A DNA stretch of 64,000 nucleotides from Exilibacterium tricleocarpae (GTDB lineage Bacteria > Pseudomonadota > Gammaproteobacteria > Pseudomonadales > Cellvibrionaceae), in contig NZ_ML660102.1 in assembly GCF_007004655.1 (NCBI RefSeq), positions 1 through 64,000 of the forward strand, in the 5' to 3' direction. Of this stretch, positions 10,225-18,501 are shown piece after piece (the stretch's first letter is position 1; every line of letters starts with the position of its first letter). The translations under genes were made by a program, and so were the position numbers. The notes under the pieces were generated by a model. It was not told the origin of the DNA and ran no database searches. It worked only from the letters and a program-made list of their open reading frames with translations.

Positions 10225-12414
10225 TCATTGCGCCTCCTGGTTTTGCAGCTTGCGACCAAAGCTCGCCCGCAACCCCAGCAGTTCGCGGTTGTGCGGGTGG
10301 CGCTGCAGGGCCTGTCGCGCCACCTCCAGCGCCGCGGCGGTCTGGCCGACGGAGTCCAGCGCAACGCTGTAAACATAGGTATAACGGACGACTTCCGGCG
10401 CCCGCTGCGCGGCCTGCTGTAAATGCTGCATCGCCTGCGGTATTTTCTTTTGTCGCACGTACAGCAAGCCCAGGGAATGATGCGCGGCGGCATTGCCGGG
10501 GGAGACCCGCAACGCTTTTTGCAACAGAGGCTCGCCCTTGAAGTCACGTTCCTGTTGCCGGTACCAGTCGGCCAGATTGAGCATCGCCGGCACCGACCTG
10601 GCATCTATCCTCAACGCGGTTTCAAACGCTGCCGCCGCCCGCTCCCACCGCCCCTGTTGCTGGTACAGGGCACCAAGATTGAGGTGGTTGTCGGCAATAT
10701 CGGCATTCACCATCAGCGATTCGATATACGCATCCTGCGCCCGACGCAGTTGCGACCGCTGCGCGGCGGACAAGCCGGCCGCGGGTGTGCCGGCCAATAC
10801 TTTACCCGCCTCTGCCCGCACCCGCGGCGACGGGTCGGCCAGCGCCGGGCCGGCAAACTGAAGCCGCTGCGCCGGCGGCAGCATCGCCAGCGCCCGCAAC
10901 GCCGACAGCCGCACCAGCGGATCGGTGTCGGCCAACTGCGCCACCGCGGTATCGAGCGATTCTTGGCTCGGATAGTACTGCAACAACTCCACCGCCGTGG
11001 CGCGAGCGATAGCGGGCTGATGCCCGGCCCGAGCCAGGCGGATCAACATCGCCTCGGCCCCGGGATCGCCGGCCCTGGCGGCCGCCAGGGTGTGACCAAA
11101 ATGTTCGCCGCGCAGGCGCGATGCCGGAAACCAGTCCTCAAGGGCCGCCGCGGCCCACTTGGCATCCCGGTCGGTATGGCACTGGTTGCAGGCATTGGGC
11201 ACACCTAAGGCCACGGATAAATCCGGCCGCGGTACCCGCAGACTGTGGTCGCGCCGGTCATCGATCACCATATACGTGGTCTCCGGCATATGACAGTTGG
11301 CACAGGATGCACCACTGCTGCTCACCGGGTGATGGTGATGTTTGGGCGTATCGAACACCGGTGCACTGTGGCACTGGGTGCACACCGCGTTGCCGGGCGC
11401 CCGCAACGCCAGGCTGTGCGGCTCATGGCAATTGCTACACGTCACGCCCTGATGAAACATTTTACTTTGAATAAAAGAACCGTAGACATAATTCTCCTCC
11501 AACACCTGACCGTCCGGGTGGTAAATACCTTCATCCAACAACTGCAATTGGTGGTGCTGTGGAAACGGCCGGCCGAAAACGTCGTTACTGACGATGGCGC
11601 GGCGGCTGTGGCAGTGCGCGCAGATATCGATTTGGGTAACGGTGTCGCGGGCGGCGCCGGCGCTGGTATTGCGGGCTGTGTGCGAACCGGGCACGGCCTG
11701 CCAGACAGCGGTGCTGCGCAACGGCAGCAGGCCGCTGTCCGCGCTTTTCCGGTCAGTGCCGGCAGCCCATTGCAGGTGCTTCTCACCGGGCCCATGACAG
11801 GCTTCACAAGCCACATCTATTTCGGACCAGGTGGTAGCGAAACGATTCTCAGCCAGGGAAAAGTTTTTTTTCAGATTGGTCGAATGGCACTCTGCACAGC
11901 GACTGTTCCAATTGAAGTAGGTGCCGCTCCAATGCAATTCGTCGGTGTGGGCGATAGGTTGCTCGGGCTGGAGGTGAAACCAGCGCTGCCCGCCTTCGGC
12001 CCGGGGCCGGCTGTCCCAGGCGACGGCCAGTGCCTGCAGACGACCGCCGGGAAAAGCCACCAGGTATTGCTGCAGGGGCTCGACGCCGAACGTGTAGAGA
12101 ACCTGGAACTCGTGATCCTCGCCGTTTTCCCCACGCGTTTTGACGAAAAAATCACCGTTGCGGCGATAAAACCGGGTAACCTCGTCGTAATAGGTAAAGC
12201 GGGCGTTGTCAAAATTTCCCAGTACGGTTGCCGGCGTTGCTCTGGCCATCGCCAGATCGTGGTGGGAATTGCGCCACAGATCATACTGTTGCCGGTGGCA
12301 GCTCGCACACTCGCCGCTGCCCACATAGCCGTCGCCGCTGCGCTGTTGTTGCCCGTGGCACACCACTGCCGCCACGGCGGTTATCATCAATAAAAGCGCG
12401 CGAAAAAAAGACAT
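10225..12414 (-). CDS. secreted octaheme cytochrome c with HEAT-like and TPR repeats
   Basis: A periplasmic electron-transfer or respiratory protein of unknown substrate. After a signal peptide (MSFFRALLLMITAVAAV) there are eight CXXCH heme motifs: CASCH, CAECH, CEACH, CAHCH, CSNCH, CTQCH, CANCH and CNQCH, spread over roughly the first 400 residues. HEAT-like helical repeats (TDPLVRLSALRAL) and three or four TPR-like repeats follow, suggesting a partner-binding tail. I start at ATG 12414 (729 residues), in front of the signal peptide; an in-frame start at 12438 adds eight unlikely residues. It stands alone. Family members are usually annotated only as multiheme cytochrome with tetratricopeptide repeat. 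No reductase-specific motif was recognised. Confidence 0.88.
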   Translation of the reverse strand: MSFFRALLLMITAVAAVVCHGQQQRSGDGYVGSGECASCHRQQYDLWRNSHHDLAMARATPATVLGNFDNARFTYYDEVTRFYRRNGDFFVKTRGENGEDHEFQVLYTFGVEPLQQYLVAFPGGRLQALAVAWDSRPRAEGGQRWFHLQPEQPIAHTDELHWSGTYFNWNSRCAECHSTNLKKNFSLAENRFATTWSEIDVACEACHGPGEKHLQWAAGTDRKSADSGLLPLRSTAVWQAVPGSHTARNTSAGAARDTVTQIDICAHCHSRRAIVSNDVFGRPFPQHHQLQLLDEGIYHPDGQVLEENYVYGSFIQSKMFHQGVTCSNCHEPHSLALRAPGNAVCTQCHSAPVFDTPKHHHHPVSSSGASCANCHMPETTYMVIDDRRDHSLRVPRPDLSVALGVPNACNQCHTDRDAKWAAAALEDWFPASRLRGEHFGHTLAAARAGDPGAEAMLIRLARAGHQPAIARATAVELLQYYPSQESLDTAVAQLADTDPLVRLSALRALAMLPPAQRLQFAGPALADPSPRVRAEAGKVLAGTPAAGLSAAQRSQLRRAQDAYIESLMVNADIADNHLNLGALYQQQGRWERAAAAFETALRIDARSVPAMLNLADWYRQQERDFKGEPLLQKALRVSPGNAAAHHSLGLLYVRQKKIPQAMQHLQQAAQRAPEVVRYTYVYSVALDSVGQTAAALEVARQALQRHPHNRELLGLRASFGRKLQNQEAQ

Positions 12415-12543
12415 GGTTACCTGGTCGACCGGCGGCACGGTCCCGCAATCTTAACAGGGATTGCGCTGCAGCCAAACGCCGCGCGCGGCGGCAACAGCGG
12501 CAGTTTGCAAGCTTGGCAGCCCGGTCAGGGAAATCAACTCTTG

Positions 12544-12699
12544 GCACCTTTTCCCGTGGCACGGTGTGGGGACGTAACTCCAGTTGCGTCCCCTTAGCAT
12601 GGTGCCACTCCCCTTTCTTAACGGCACCGCCTCCGGCGGCACGGTGCGGGGACGTAACTCCAGTTGCGTCCCCTGAGAATGGTGCCACTCCCCTTCCTC
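12544..12699. repeat. two copies of a GGGGACG palindromic unit upstream of the MFS gene
   Basis: Each copy has a 26-bp core (12568-12593 and 12648-12673) in which GGGGACG.AACT pairs with AGTT.CGTCCCC, enclosed by an outer GGCAC/GTGCC pair and ending with tggtgccactcccc. The second copy starts with gcaccgcctccggcgg (from 12624), as does the third copy downstream of the MFS gene at 14095. No transposase is nearby. These look like REP-type elements. Confidence 0.8.
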
Positions 12700-12867
12700 A
12701 AAGCCACCTCTTCCAGTGCCCCACAGCGGGATAAAAATCCCCCCAACACCCTGCCCTCCTTCCCCCATCTTTCCTGTTTGCTAGAATCGCCGTCAGCATG
12801 CCCCCTAAGCTTCGACTTCGACACTGCAGCGTCAACCCATCTACTTGGTTAAGGAAAAAGAAAGTCC

Positions 12868-14064
12868 ATGTCACTAAAAACACAGACCCGCGCCCCCTTG
12901 GGTCAAAACAGCCCCAGCGCCGACCGGCCCGGCACATTTTACGGCTCCCTGGCCGTATTTACCGCCGGCGGCTTGTTCTGGGCATTTCTGCCGTTGTTTA
13001 TCGGCCTGCAATCCGAAGCCCTGAATATTTCCAAAGCCGGTGCCGGAGCCTTGGGCTCGGCCTACCTGATCGCCTTTTCCCTGGTTGCCACCACGGCCGT
13101 ACTTTGGGTACCGCGAAGCAATTGGCGCCACGCACTGCCGGCAGCGGGCGTCATCGTCGTCGCCGGCTTCTATGCCGTCGCGCGCGCCGACAGCTACGCC
13201 ACGGTGATCGCTGCCTGTATCTTCATCGGTGTCGGCATGGGTATAAAGTGGGCGATCAGCTATCGGATATTTGGCGCTGCCGCCAATCCCGATCGCGCGT
13301 TTGGCCTGTCCATTGCCATTTCCTACAGTGCGCTGGCCGTTGTCGTTTTTATACTCGGGCGGTTTGTCATAACACCCTACGGCCTGGGCGGCGCTGCGCT
13401 CGCCATTATCGCCACGGTGGCGCTGCTGAGTTTGGGCGCCTTTTGGATACCCGCTAACCTGGCGGCGCCCGCCCCCTCACCGATCGGCGGCATCGATGGC
13501 AATATGCCGGTCCCGGTGGCACTGGCGCTGGCGGGTATTTTCCTGGGCGGGTTGGGCATCGCGGCTATCTGGGCATTTGTAGAACGTATCGGTGTGGCAG
13601 CGGGTTTTGACGGGGCCCGGATCGGTCCGGTAATTTCCGGTAACCTGCTGGCGATCGGCGGCGGTTCCCTCGCAGCCGCCGCCATCAGTACCCGGATACC
13701 CCGCCGCCCGGCACTCGCCGGCGGCTATGCCGTGCTGGCGGGCTCGCTCTGGACCCTGGCCAATATCGACAGTTTCTTTAGCTATGCCGCCGCCGTTACC
13801 GCTTTCGGACTCGGCACCGGGTTGGTTCTGCCTTTTCAAATGGCGACCCTGGCCACCGTTGACAGCAGCGGTCGCTTTGTCGTGCTGATTGCCGCCGCCC
13901 AGGGTTTCGGTGGGGCGCTGGGCCCCCTGGTGGGCGGCCTGGCGGCAGACAGTGGTGGACGCCAGGCCCTGGTCGCCTGCGGGTTACTGATTTTCCTGGC
14001 CAGCTACGGCATGTTCCTGTCGATTCGCTCCCGACCGGTGGCGCGCCCGGTGACCACAGAATAA
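12868..14064 (+). CDS. major facilitator superfamily transporter
   Basis: A 398-residue inner-membrane protein with about twelve hydrophobic segments in two halves joined by a short hydrophilic loop near residues 195-210, the usual MFS length and layout. The N-terminus is a soluble tail of about 25 residues before the first helix (SLAVFTAGGLFWAFLPLF). No substrate-specific motif is recognised. It is monocistronic, with repeat-rich DNA on both sides: two GGGGACG units before it and one after it in the same orientation. Substrate is unknown; the nearby genes do not identify one. Confidence 0.85.
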   Translation: MSLKTQTRAPLGQNSPSADRPGTFYGSLAVFTAGGLFWAFLPLFIGLQSEALNISKAGAGALGSAYLIAFSLVATTAVLWVPRSNWRHALPAAGVIVVAGFYAVARADSYATVIAACIFIGVGMGIKWAISYRIFGAAANPDRAFGLSIAISYSALAVVVFILGRFVITPYGLGGAALAIIATVALLSLGAFWIPANLAAPAPSPIGGIDGNMPVPVALALAGIFLGGLGIAAIWAFVERIGVAAGFDGARIGPVISGNLLAIGGGSLAAAAISTRIPRRPALAGGYAVLAGSLWTLANIDSFFSYAAAVTAFGLGTGLVLPFQMATLATVDSSGRFVVLIAAAQGFGGALGPLVGGLAADSGGRQALVACGLLIFLASYGMFLSIRSRPVARPVTTE

Positions 14065-14094
14065 ATGGACACCTTTGAAAAACCTCTCTTAAAA

Positions 14095-14165
14095 GCACCG
14101 CCTCCGGCGGCACGGTGCGGGGACGTAACTTCAGTTGCGTCCCCCTAGAATGGTGCCACTTCCCT
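14095..14165. repeat. third GGGGACG palindromic unit, downstream of the MFS gene
   Basis: Core palindrome at 14119-14144, preceded by gcaccgcctccggcgg and followed by tggtgccact. It matches the copy at 12624-12695 almost base for base and has the same orientation, so the MFS gene is flanked by direct repeats about 1.5 kb apart. Confidence 0.8.
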
Positions 14166-14183
14166 ACGCTAGAACTACCCCGG

Positions 14184-14273
14184 GTTAAGGGGACGGAGGG
14201 ATTATTTTTTATTCCCTCCGTCCCCTTAACTCTTAACCTCCGTCCCCTTAACCTTTCCCTCCGTCCCCTTAAC
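14184..14273. repeat. REP cluster with GGGGACGGAGG units
   Basis: A perfect 18-bp inverted repeat, gttaaggggacggaggga at 14184-14201 against its complement at 14213-14230, encloses an A/T-rich loop. Two further direct copies of cctccgtccccttaac follow near 14238 and 14258. Units of this kind are typical of REP sequences mobilised by RAYT (TnpA-REP) transposases; no such gene is in the window. Confidence 0.8.
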
Positions 14274-14289
14274 CTTCCCTTAACCTTCA

Positions 14290-14914
14290 TTAAAGACACC
14301 ACCTCCGGCGGCCCTGACTCCGGCCGGCATGTCCCCGGGCGACCTGAGCGAATCGATCAAGGCGTCGACACACTAAAAAGCGATGGCGTTTCCTCAGATA
14401 TCAGCTTTTTATCGGCCAGCTACAAAGAGACTTTCATTGAGACAAAGTGCAGTACATATTTTTGAATGCTCCGTAACGGCAAGGGCCGAAAAACCGCCGG
14501 CATTTTTCCAGGAAGATATACGCGACCCGTCGTTTTTTTCCACCTGCAAACTGGTCGACCCACACCAGATCGCTGCCAGGTCAAACAGCCAACACAACGT
14601 CATTTTTTAACTTACATATATCGCGCGCCAGCAATTTACCGCCCGGCTCACCCGGCAAATAAAATGGGATTCACTTCCGTTTTTTAAAAAATTTTTGCGT
14701 TACCGTTGGTCTCGCTATTGAGGCACGACAGTTTTATCCGAAGCTTATAAACAGAAGTTGTTTCGTAACTGCCGGGCAACTGCGGTGATACCGACTTGTT
14801 GCACCCGGCAGCCACGAGACAGCTTCTGGAAAACGTCACTACAATCATCTTCAAACCCTGTCGCAGCAAAAGTGTCGCCGCCCGGCAACACTTTACAGAG
14901 AGAGTAATAACTTT
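14290..14914. other. intergenic region before the DUF5060 gene
   Basis: About 620 bp without a supported gene. Short open frames exist but are A/T-rich with unlikely composition. The leader before 14915 presumably carries the promoter, but no clear -35/-10 pair was found. Confidence 0.5.
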
Positions 14915-17860
14915 ATGAAAATGCTATCACTCGATAACTGCTATCTACTTACATCAAAAACCGATACCAGGCGTCACGACAAACGCCCGTGGGCATGGCT
15001 TTTATGGCTGGTGTTTTTCCCCGGTCTGTGCCATTTCAGTTTCGCCGGTGTCGTCAGTGGCGAGCTGACCCAGTGGCATCCGGTGACGGTCAGTTTCAAC
15101 GGCCCCGCGGCCAGTGAGACCGACAATAACCCCAACCCATTTTTGGATTATCGCCTGCAAGTAACCTTTACCGGCCCCAGCGGACAGCGCTACAACGTGC
15201 CCGGTTTTTTTGACGGCAACGGTAACGGCGGCGGCAGCGGCAACGTCTGGCGGGTTCGCTTTTCACCCGACGAGGCCGGCAACTGGAACTACGCCGCGAC
15301 GCTGCGCAGTGGCACCAATGTCGCGGTGGAGCTGGCACCAAACGCCGGCAGCGCCGCCAGTCTGGGCGGTGCGACCGGTTCATTCGCGGTCGCCGGCCGG
15401 GACCCGGGCGCACCGGGTTTTCTGAAATGGGGCAGGCTCGAATATGTCAACAAGCACTATCTGAAATTCAGAGATGGCGACTATTGGATCAAAGGCGGTG
15501 TGGACAGCCCGGAAAATTTTCTCGGTTATAAAGGTTTCGACAACACCGTCAATCAATCCGGGGGGGTCAACACCGCCGGCCTGGAAAACGGCCTGCACCG
15601 TTATCTGCCCCACGTCGACGACTGGAATCCGGGCGACCCCGACTTTACCAGCGCAGACACGGGTTTCGATTCCCGGGGTATTATCGGCGCTTTAAATTAC
15701 CTGAGTTCCGAAAACGTCAACTCCATCTACTTTCTGCCGATGAACCTCGGCGGCGACGGGCGGGAAACCTATCCGTTTGTCGGGCCCGGCAATAACAACT
15801 TTGATAAAGCGCACTATGACATCAGCAAATTGAGTCAGTGGAACCAGGTTCTCAACCACGCCCAGGAAAAAGGCATAGCACTGCACTTCGTATTGGCCGA
15901 GACGGAAAGCGGCAACGAGAACTGGTTTGACAACGGCAACCTCGGGGTGCAGAGAAAACTGTACTACCGGGAACTTATTGCGCGCTTCAGTTACCTGCTG
16001 GCAATCAAATGGAATCTCAGCGAGGAAACAGATTTTTCCGACAACAACCTGCGCGCGTTTGCCGACTATATCGGCGCCCTGGACTGGGCCAATCACCAGA
16101 TCACCTTCCACACCCACCCCAACCGGCTCAACCAGTACGATCCGCACTTGGGCGATACACGCTTTGACACCACCTCGATTCAATACAACCCCAACAATGC
16201 CAACGACTTTGTGGAGACCATGCGCAACCGCTCCCGTAACAATGGTCGCATCTGGGTGATCGATATGGATGAAAACAATCCCGCCTCCGAGGGATTGACC
16301 GATACCAATGCCAACGACCTGCGCAAGCGCACGCTCTACGACGTGTATTTCAGCGGCGGCAATATCGAATGGTACTTCGGTTACCACTCGCTGCCGCTGG
16401 GCGGCGATGTGCGCACCGAAAACTTCCGCACCCGCCAGGCCATGTATCGCTATATGTGGTACGCGCGCCGTTTTATGCAGGAGCAATTGCCGTTTTGGGA
16501 TATGCAACCCAACGACGGCCTGCTCAGCGGCGAGAGTGGCGCCTTCGGCGGCGGCCAGGTTTTTCATAAGGCCGGCGAGGTGTATGCGGTCTATCTCCCC
16601 GACGCCTCGCCAAGCGGCACCATCAACCTGGCCTCCGGCAGCTATACCAAGCGCTGGTACAACCCCCGCAACGGCCAGTTTCAGGGCGGCGCCACCATCG
16701 TTGGCGGCGGCGCCCACGCACTGGGCAGTCCACCCAACTCTGCCGATCAGGACTGGGTGGTATTGCTGCGCGCCGAAGGCGGTGGCGGCAATGAATCACC
16801 GACTGCCGTGTTTCTGTCGCCCTCGGCAGGTGAAGTGTTCAGCGTCGGAGACAGTATTCAGGTCGAAGTGGAGGCCGAGGATGCGGACGGCAGCATCGCC
16901 AATGTCAGGCTGTTCCTGAACGATACGCTGGTGCGCCAGGAAAACTTCGATCCCTATCGCTGGAATGACCGCGACCAGGACACTGCACTACAGAACCTCG
17001 CCGCCGGCAGTTATGAATTGAAAGCTGTGGCCACGGACAACGATGGCGCCAGCACCGAGGCAATCATCACTATTACCGTCGAGGACCCGAATGCCAATAA
17101 CGCGCCCAGTGTCAGCTTTACCGAACCGGCCAACGGCCAGACCATCGGTGTCGGCGACAGCCTGGTGGTGACGGTAGCGGCGGCCGATACGGACGGCGCC
17201 GTTGCCAATGTCAGGCTCTTTATCAACGATGCGTTTGTGCGCCAGGAAAACATTGACCCCTATCGCTGGAACGACAGGAACCAGGACCCCCAGTTGCAGA
17301 ATCTCGCCGCCGGCAGCTATGAATTGAAGGCCATAGCGACAGACGACTTGGGGAAAAGCAGTGAAACCTCGGTAACCGTCAACGCCAGCGACAACGGCGG
17401 CGAACCTGTCACGCTCAGCTTTACACCCACTAACGACGCCTATCTGCAAAACGGCACGCCGTTCAATTCAAATGAGTTGCGGGTAGAGCACAACCGCCGC
17501 ACCGCCTACTTGAAGTTCGACGTCAGCGGCATCAGCGGTACAGTCACCGACGTCAAACTGGAACTACAGGTCTCCACGGACCCCGGCAACGGCAATATCG
17601 CGGTGTTTCGCGGACAGAGTAATAACTGGAGCGAGAGTACCTTAAGCACCGCAACCGCGCCGGCGGCGGGCGCCGAGGTGGGCAACCGAAACGGCACTTG
17701 GAGCAGCGGCGTCAGCTATACGCTGGAGATCGATTCGCTGGTGAGCGCCAATGGCGTCGTATCTCTGGTGCTGGATATGGACGCCGGCGGCAACGATGTG
17801 GCTTTCAGCGCCCGGGAAGGTGCCGCCCAACCCCGGTTAATTGTGACCTACACGCCTTGA
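14915..17860 (+). CDS. secreted DUF5060-type glycoside hydrolase with Ig-like and DNRLRE/CBM96-like domains
   Basis: A predicted extracellular polysaccharide-degrading enzyme of 981 residues. A signal region (hydrophobic WLLWLVFFPGLCHFSFAG) precedes a DUF5060 beta-sandwich at about 46-145, then a TIM-barrel-like catalytic region to about 520. WNLSEE there is a candidate acid/base motif. A small sandwich follows, then two near-identical Ig-like repeats of about 98 residues (both with NVRLF and DPYRWNDR) from about 640 to 845, and a C-terminal DNRLRE-type domain (CBM96-like, some of which bind alginate). It stands alone on the plus strand. Substrate is not readable from sequence; a marine algal glycan is an inference. 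A GH18 chitinase follows 640 bp downstream. Confidence 0.8.
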   Translation: MKMLSLDNCYLLTSKTDTRRHDKRPWAWLLWLVFFPGLCHFSFAGVVSGELTQWHPVTVSFNGPAASETDNNPNPFLDYRLQVTFTGPSGQRYNVPGFFDGNGNGGGSGNVWRVRFSPDEAGNWNYAATLRSGTNVAVELAPNAGSAASLGGATGSFAVAGRDPGAPGFLKWGRLEYVNKHYLKFRDGDYWIKGGVDSPENFLGYKGFDNTVNQSGGVNTAGLENGLHRYLPHVDDWNPGDPDFTSADTGFDSRGIIGALNYLSSENVNSIYFLPMNLGGDGRETYPFVGPGNNNFDKAHYDISKLSQWNQVLNHAQEKGIALHFVLAETESGNENWFDNGNLGVQRKLYYRELIARFSYLLAIKWNLSEETDFSDNNLRAFADYIGALDWANHQITFHTHPNRLNQYDPHLGDTRFDTTSIQYNPNNANDFVETMRNRSRNNGRIWVIDMDENNPASEGLTDTNANDLRKRTLYDVYFSGGNIEWYFGYHSLPLGGDVRTENFRTRQAMYRYMWYARRFMQEQLPFWDMQPNDGLLSGESGAFGGGQVFHKAGEVYAVYLPDASPSGTINLASGSYTKRWYNPRNGQFQGGATIVGGGAHALGSPPNSADQDWVVLLRAEGGGGNESPTAVFLSPSAGEVFSVGDSIQVEVEAEDADGSIANVRLFLNDTLVRQENFDPYRWNDRDQDTALQNLAAGSYELKAVATDNDGASTEAIITITVEDPNANNAPSVSFTEPANGQTIGVGDSLVVTVAAADTDGAVANVRLFINDAFVRQENIDPYRWNDRNQDPQLQNLAAGSYELKAIATDDLGKSSETSVTVNASDNGGEPVTLSFTPTNDAYLQNGTPFNSNELRVEHNRRTAYLKFDVSGISGTVTDVKLELQVSTDPGNGNIAVFRGQSNNWSESTLSTATAPAAGAEVGNRNGTWSSGVSYTLEIDSLVSANGVVSLVLDMDAGGNDVAFSAREGAAQPRLIVTYTP

Positions 17861-18005
17861 CCGAGAGAGCTGCGAGCAGGATTTAGATCAGCATTGCCCT
17901 TCCAGACGGTGGGGTAATGCTGAGGCGTATTCGCTGCAGGTGCCGGTTTTTGGCACCCAAGCAGAGTTCTAGAACTCGTTGCCTTTTAGTCTGTCCTTAC
18001 CAAAC

Positions 18006-18047
18006 CTAGTGCTTCGACCAGTAAATATTTTCTGGTCAAAGCACTAG
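18006..18047. repeat. hairpin CTAGTGCTT...AAGCACTAG
   Basis: ctagtgcttcgaccag pairs with ctggtcaaagcactag across an A/T-rich loop. A closely related sequence forms the outer arms of the complex palindrome at 61577-61864, tying this hairpin to the long-palindrome family that follows at 18066. Confidence 0.75.
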
Positions 18048-18065
18048 TTAAAGATACCGGAGGTA

Positions 18066-18177
18066 GGTCTGCCTCTGGATGGGACCTTCAGAAACTCTCG
18101 ACAGCAGGGATGCTGTCGTGAAGCCCCCAGGGAAGGGTTTACGGCGTGTTTCTGAAGGTCCCATCCAGAGGCAGACC
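18066..18177 (+). repeat. long-arm palindrome, copy A
   Basis: Arms 18066-18095 and 18148-18177 are perfect 30-bp reverse complements, beginning GGTC and ending GAAAC. The 52-bp spacer starts tctcgacagcagggatgctg (an inner 7-bp hairpin around agggat) and ends acggcgt. It shares spacer and architecture, but not the middle of the arms, with the copies at 38853, 41022 and 61697. Confidence 0.9.
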
Positions 18178-18306
18178 GGTCAAATGGCACGCCTATGCTT
18201 CAGTACCACAAAGCCGGCACTTGCAGCGATAGCCTTGCAGGAAGTGCCAGTCGGCCCGGGATTTCAGGCCTGACGGTGACCTGGTTCTTAGTTTTCACAA
18301 CCCTGC

Positions 18307-18352
18307 TTGACAACGTTGTCCAGCACAGGCTATGGTGCACGACAACGTTGTC
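18307..18352 (+). promoter_or_regulatory. chitinase promoter with two LacI-type operators
   Basis: The 12-bp perfect palindrome GACAACGTTGTC occurs twice, at 18309-18320 and 18341-18352, 32 bp (about three helical turns) centre to centre. TTGACA (18307-18312) with TATGGT (18331-18336) at 18-bp spacing forms a promoter whose -35 box is covered by operator 1 and whose start region is covered by operator 2. The central CG palindrome is the typical shape of LacI/GalR-family operators. The regulator is not in the window. Confidence 0.7.
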
Positions 18353-18501
18353 TTTGGCGACTTATTGCGTTCTTCCAAGCCAGATCGAGGCAGCGTAAAT
18401 CAACGGATAAATGCAACGCCAGCCGCGGATAGCCGCAAGGGTAATGTCCGCCGACCTTCAGGCTGGCTTCAACTCAATGCTCTCAATTAAGGTAGCGATC
18501 G

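Noticed and set aside
18066-18177. Integron attC site
   Set aside because: The arms are perfectly complementary without the unpaired bases of attC, no RYYYAAC/GTTRRRY core pair is present, and no integrase gene or cassette array is seen.
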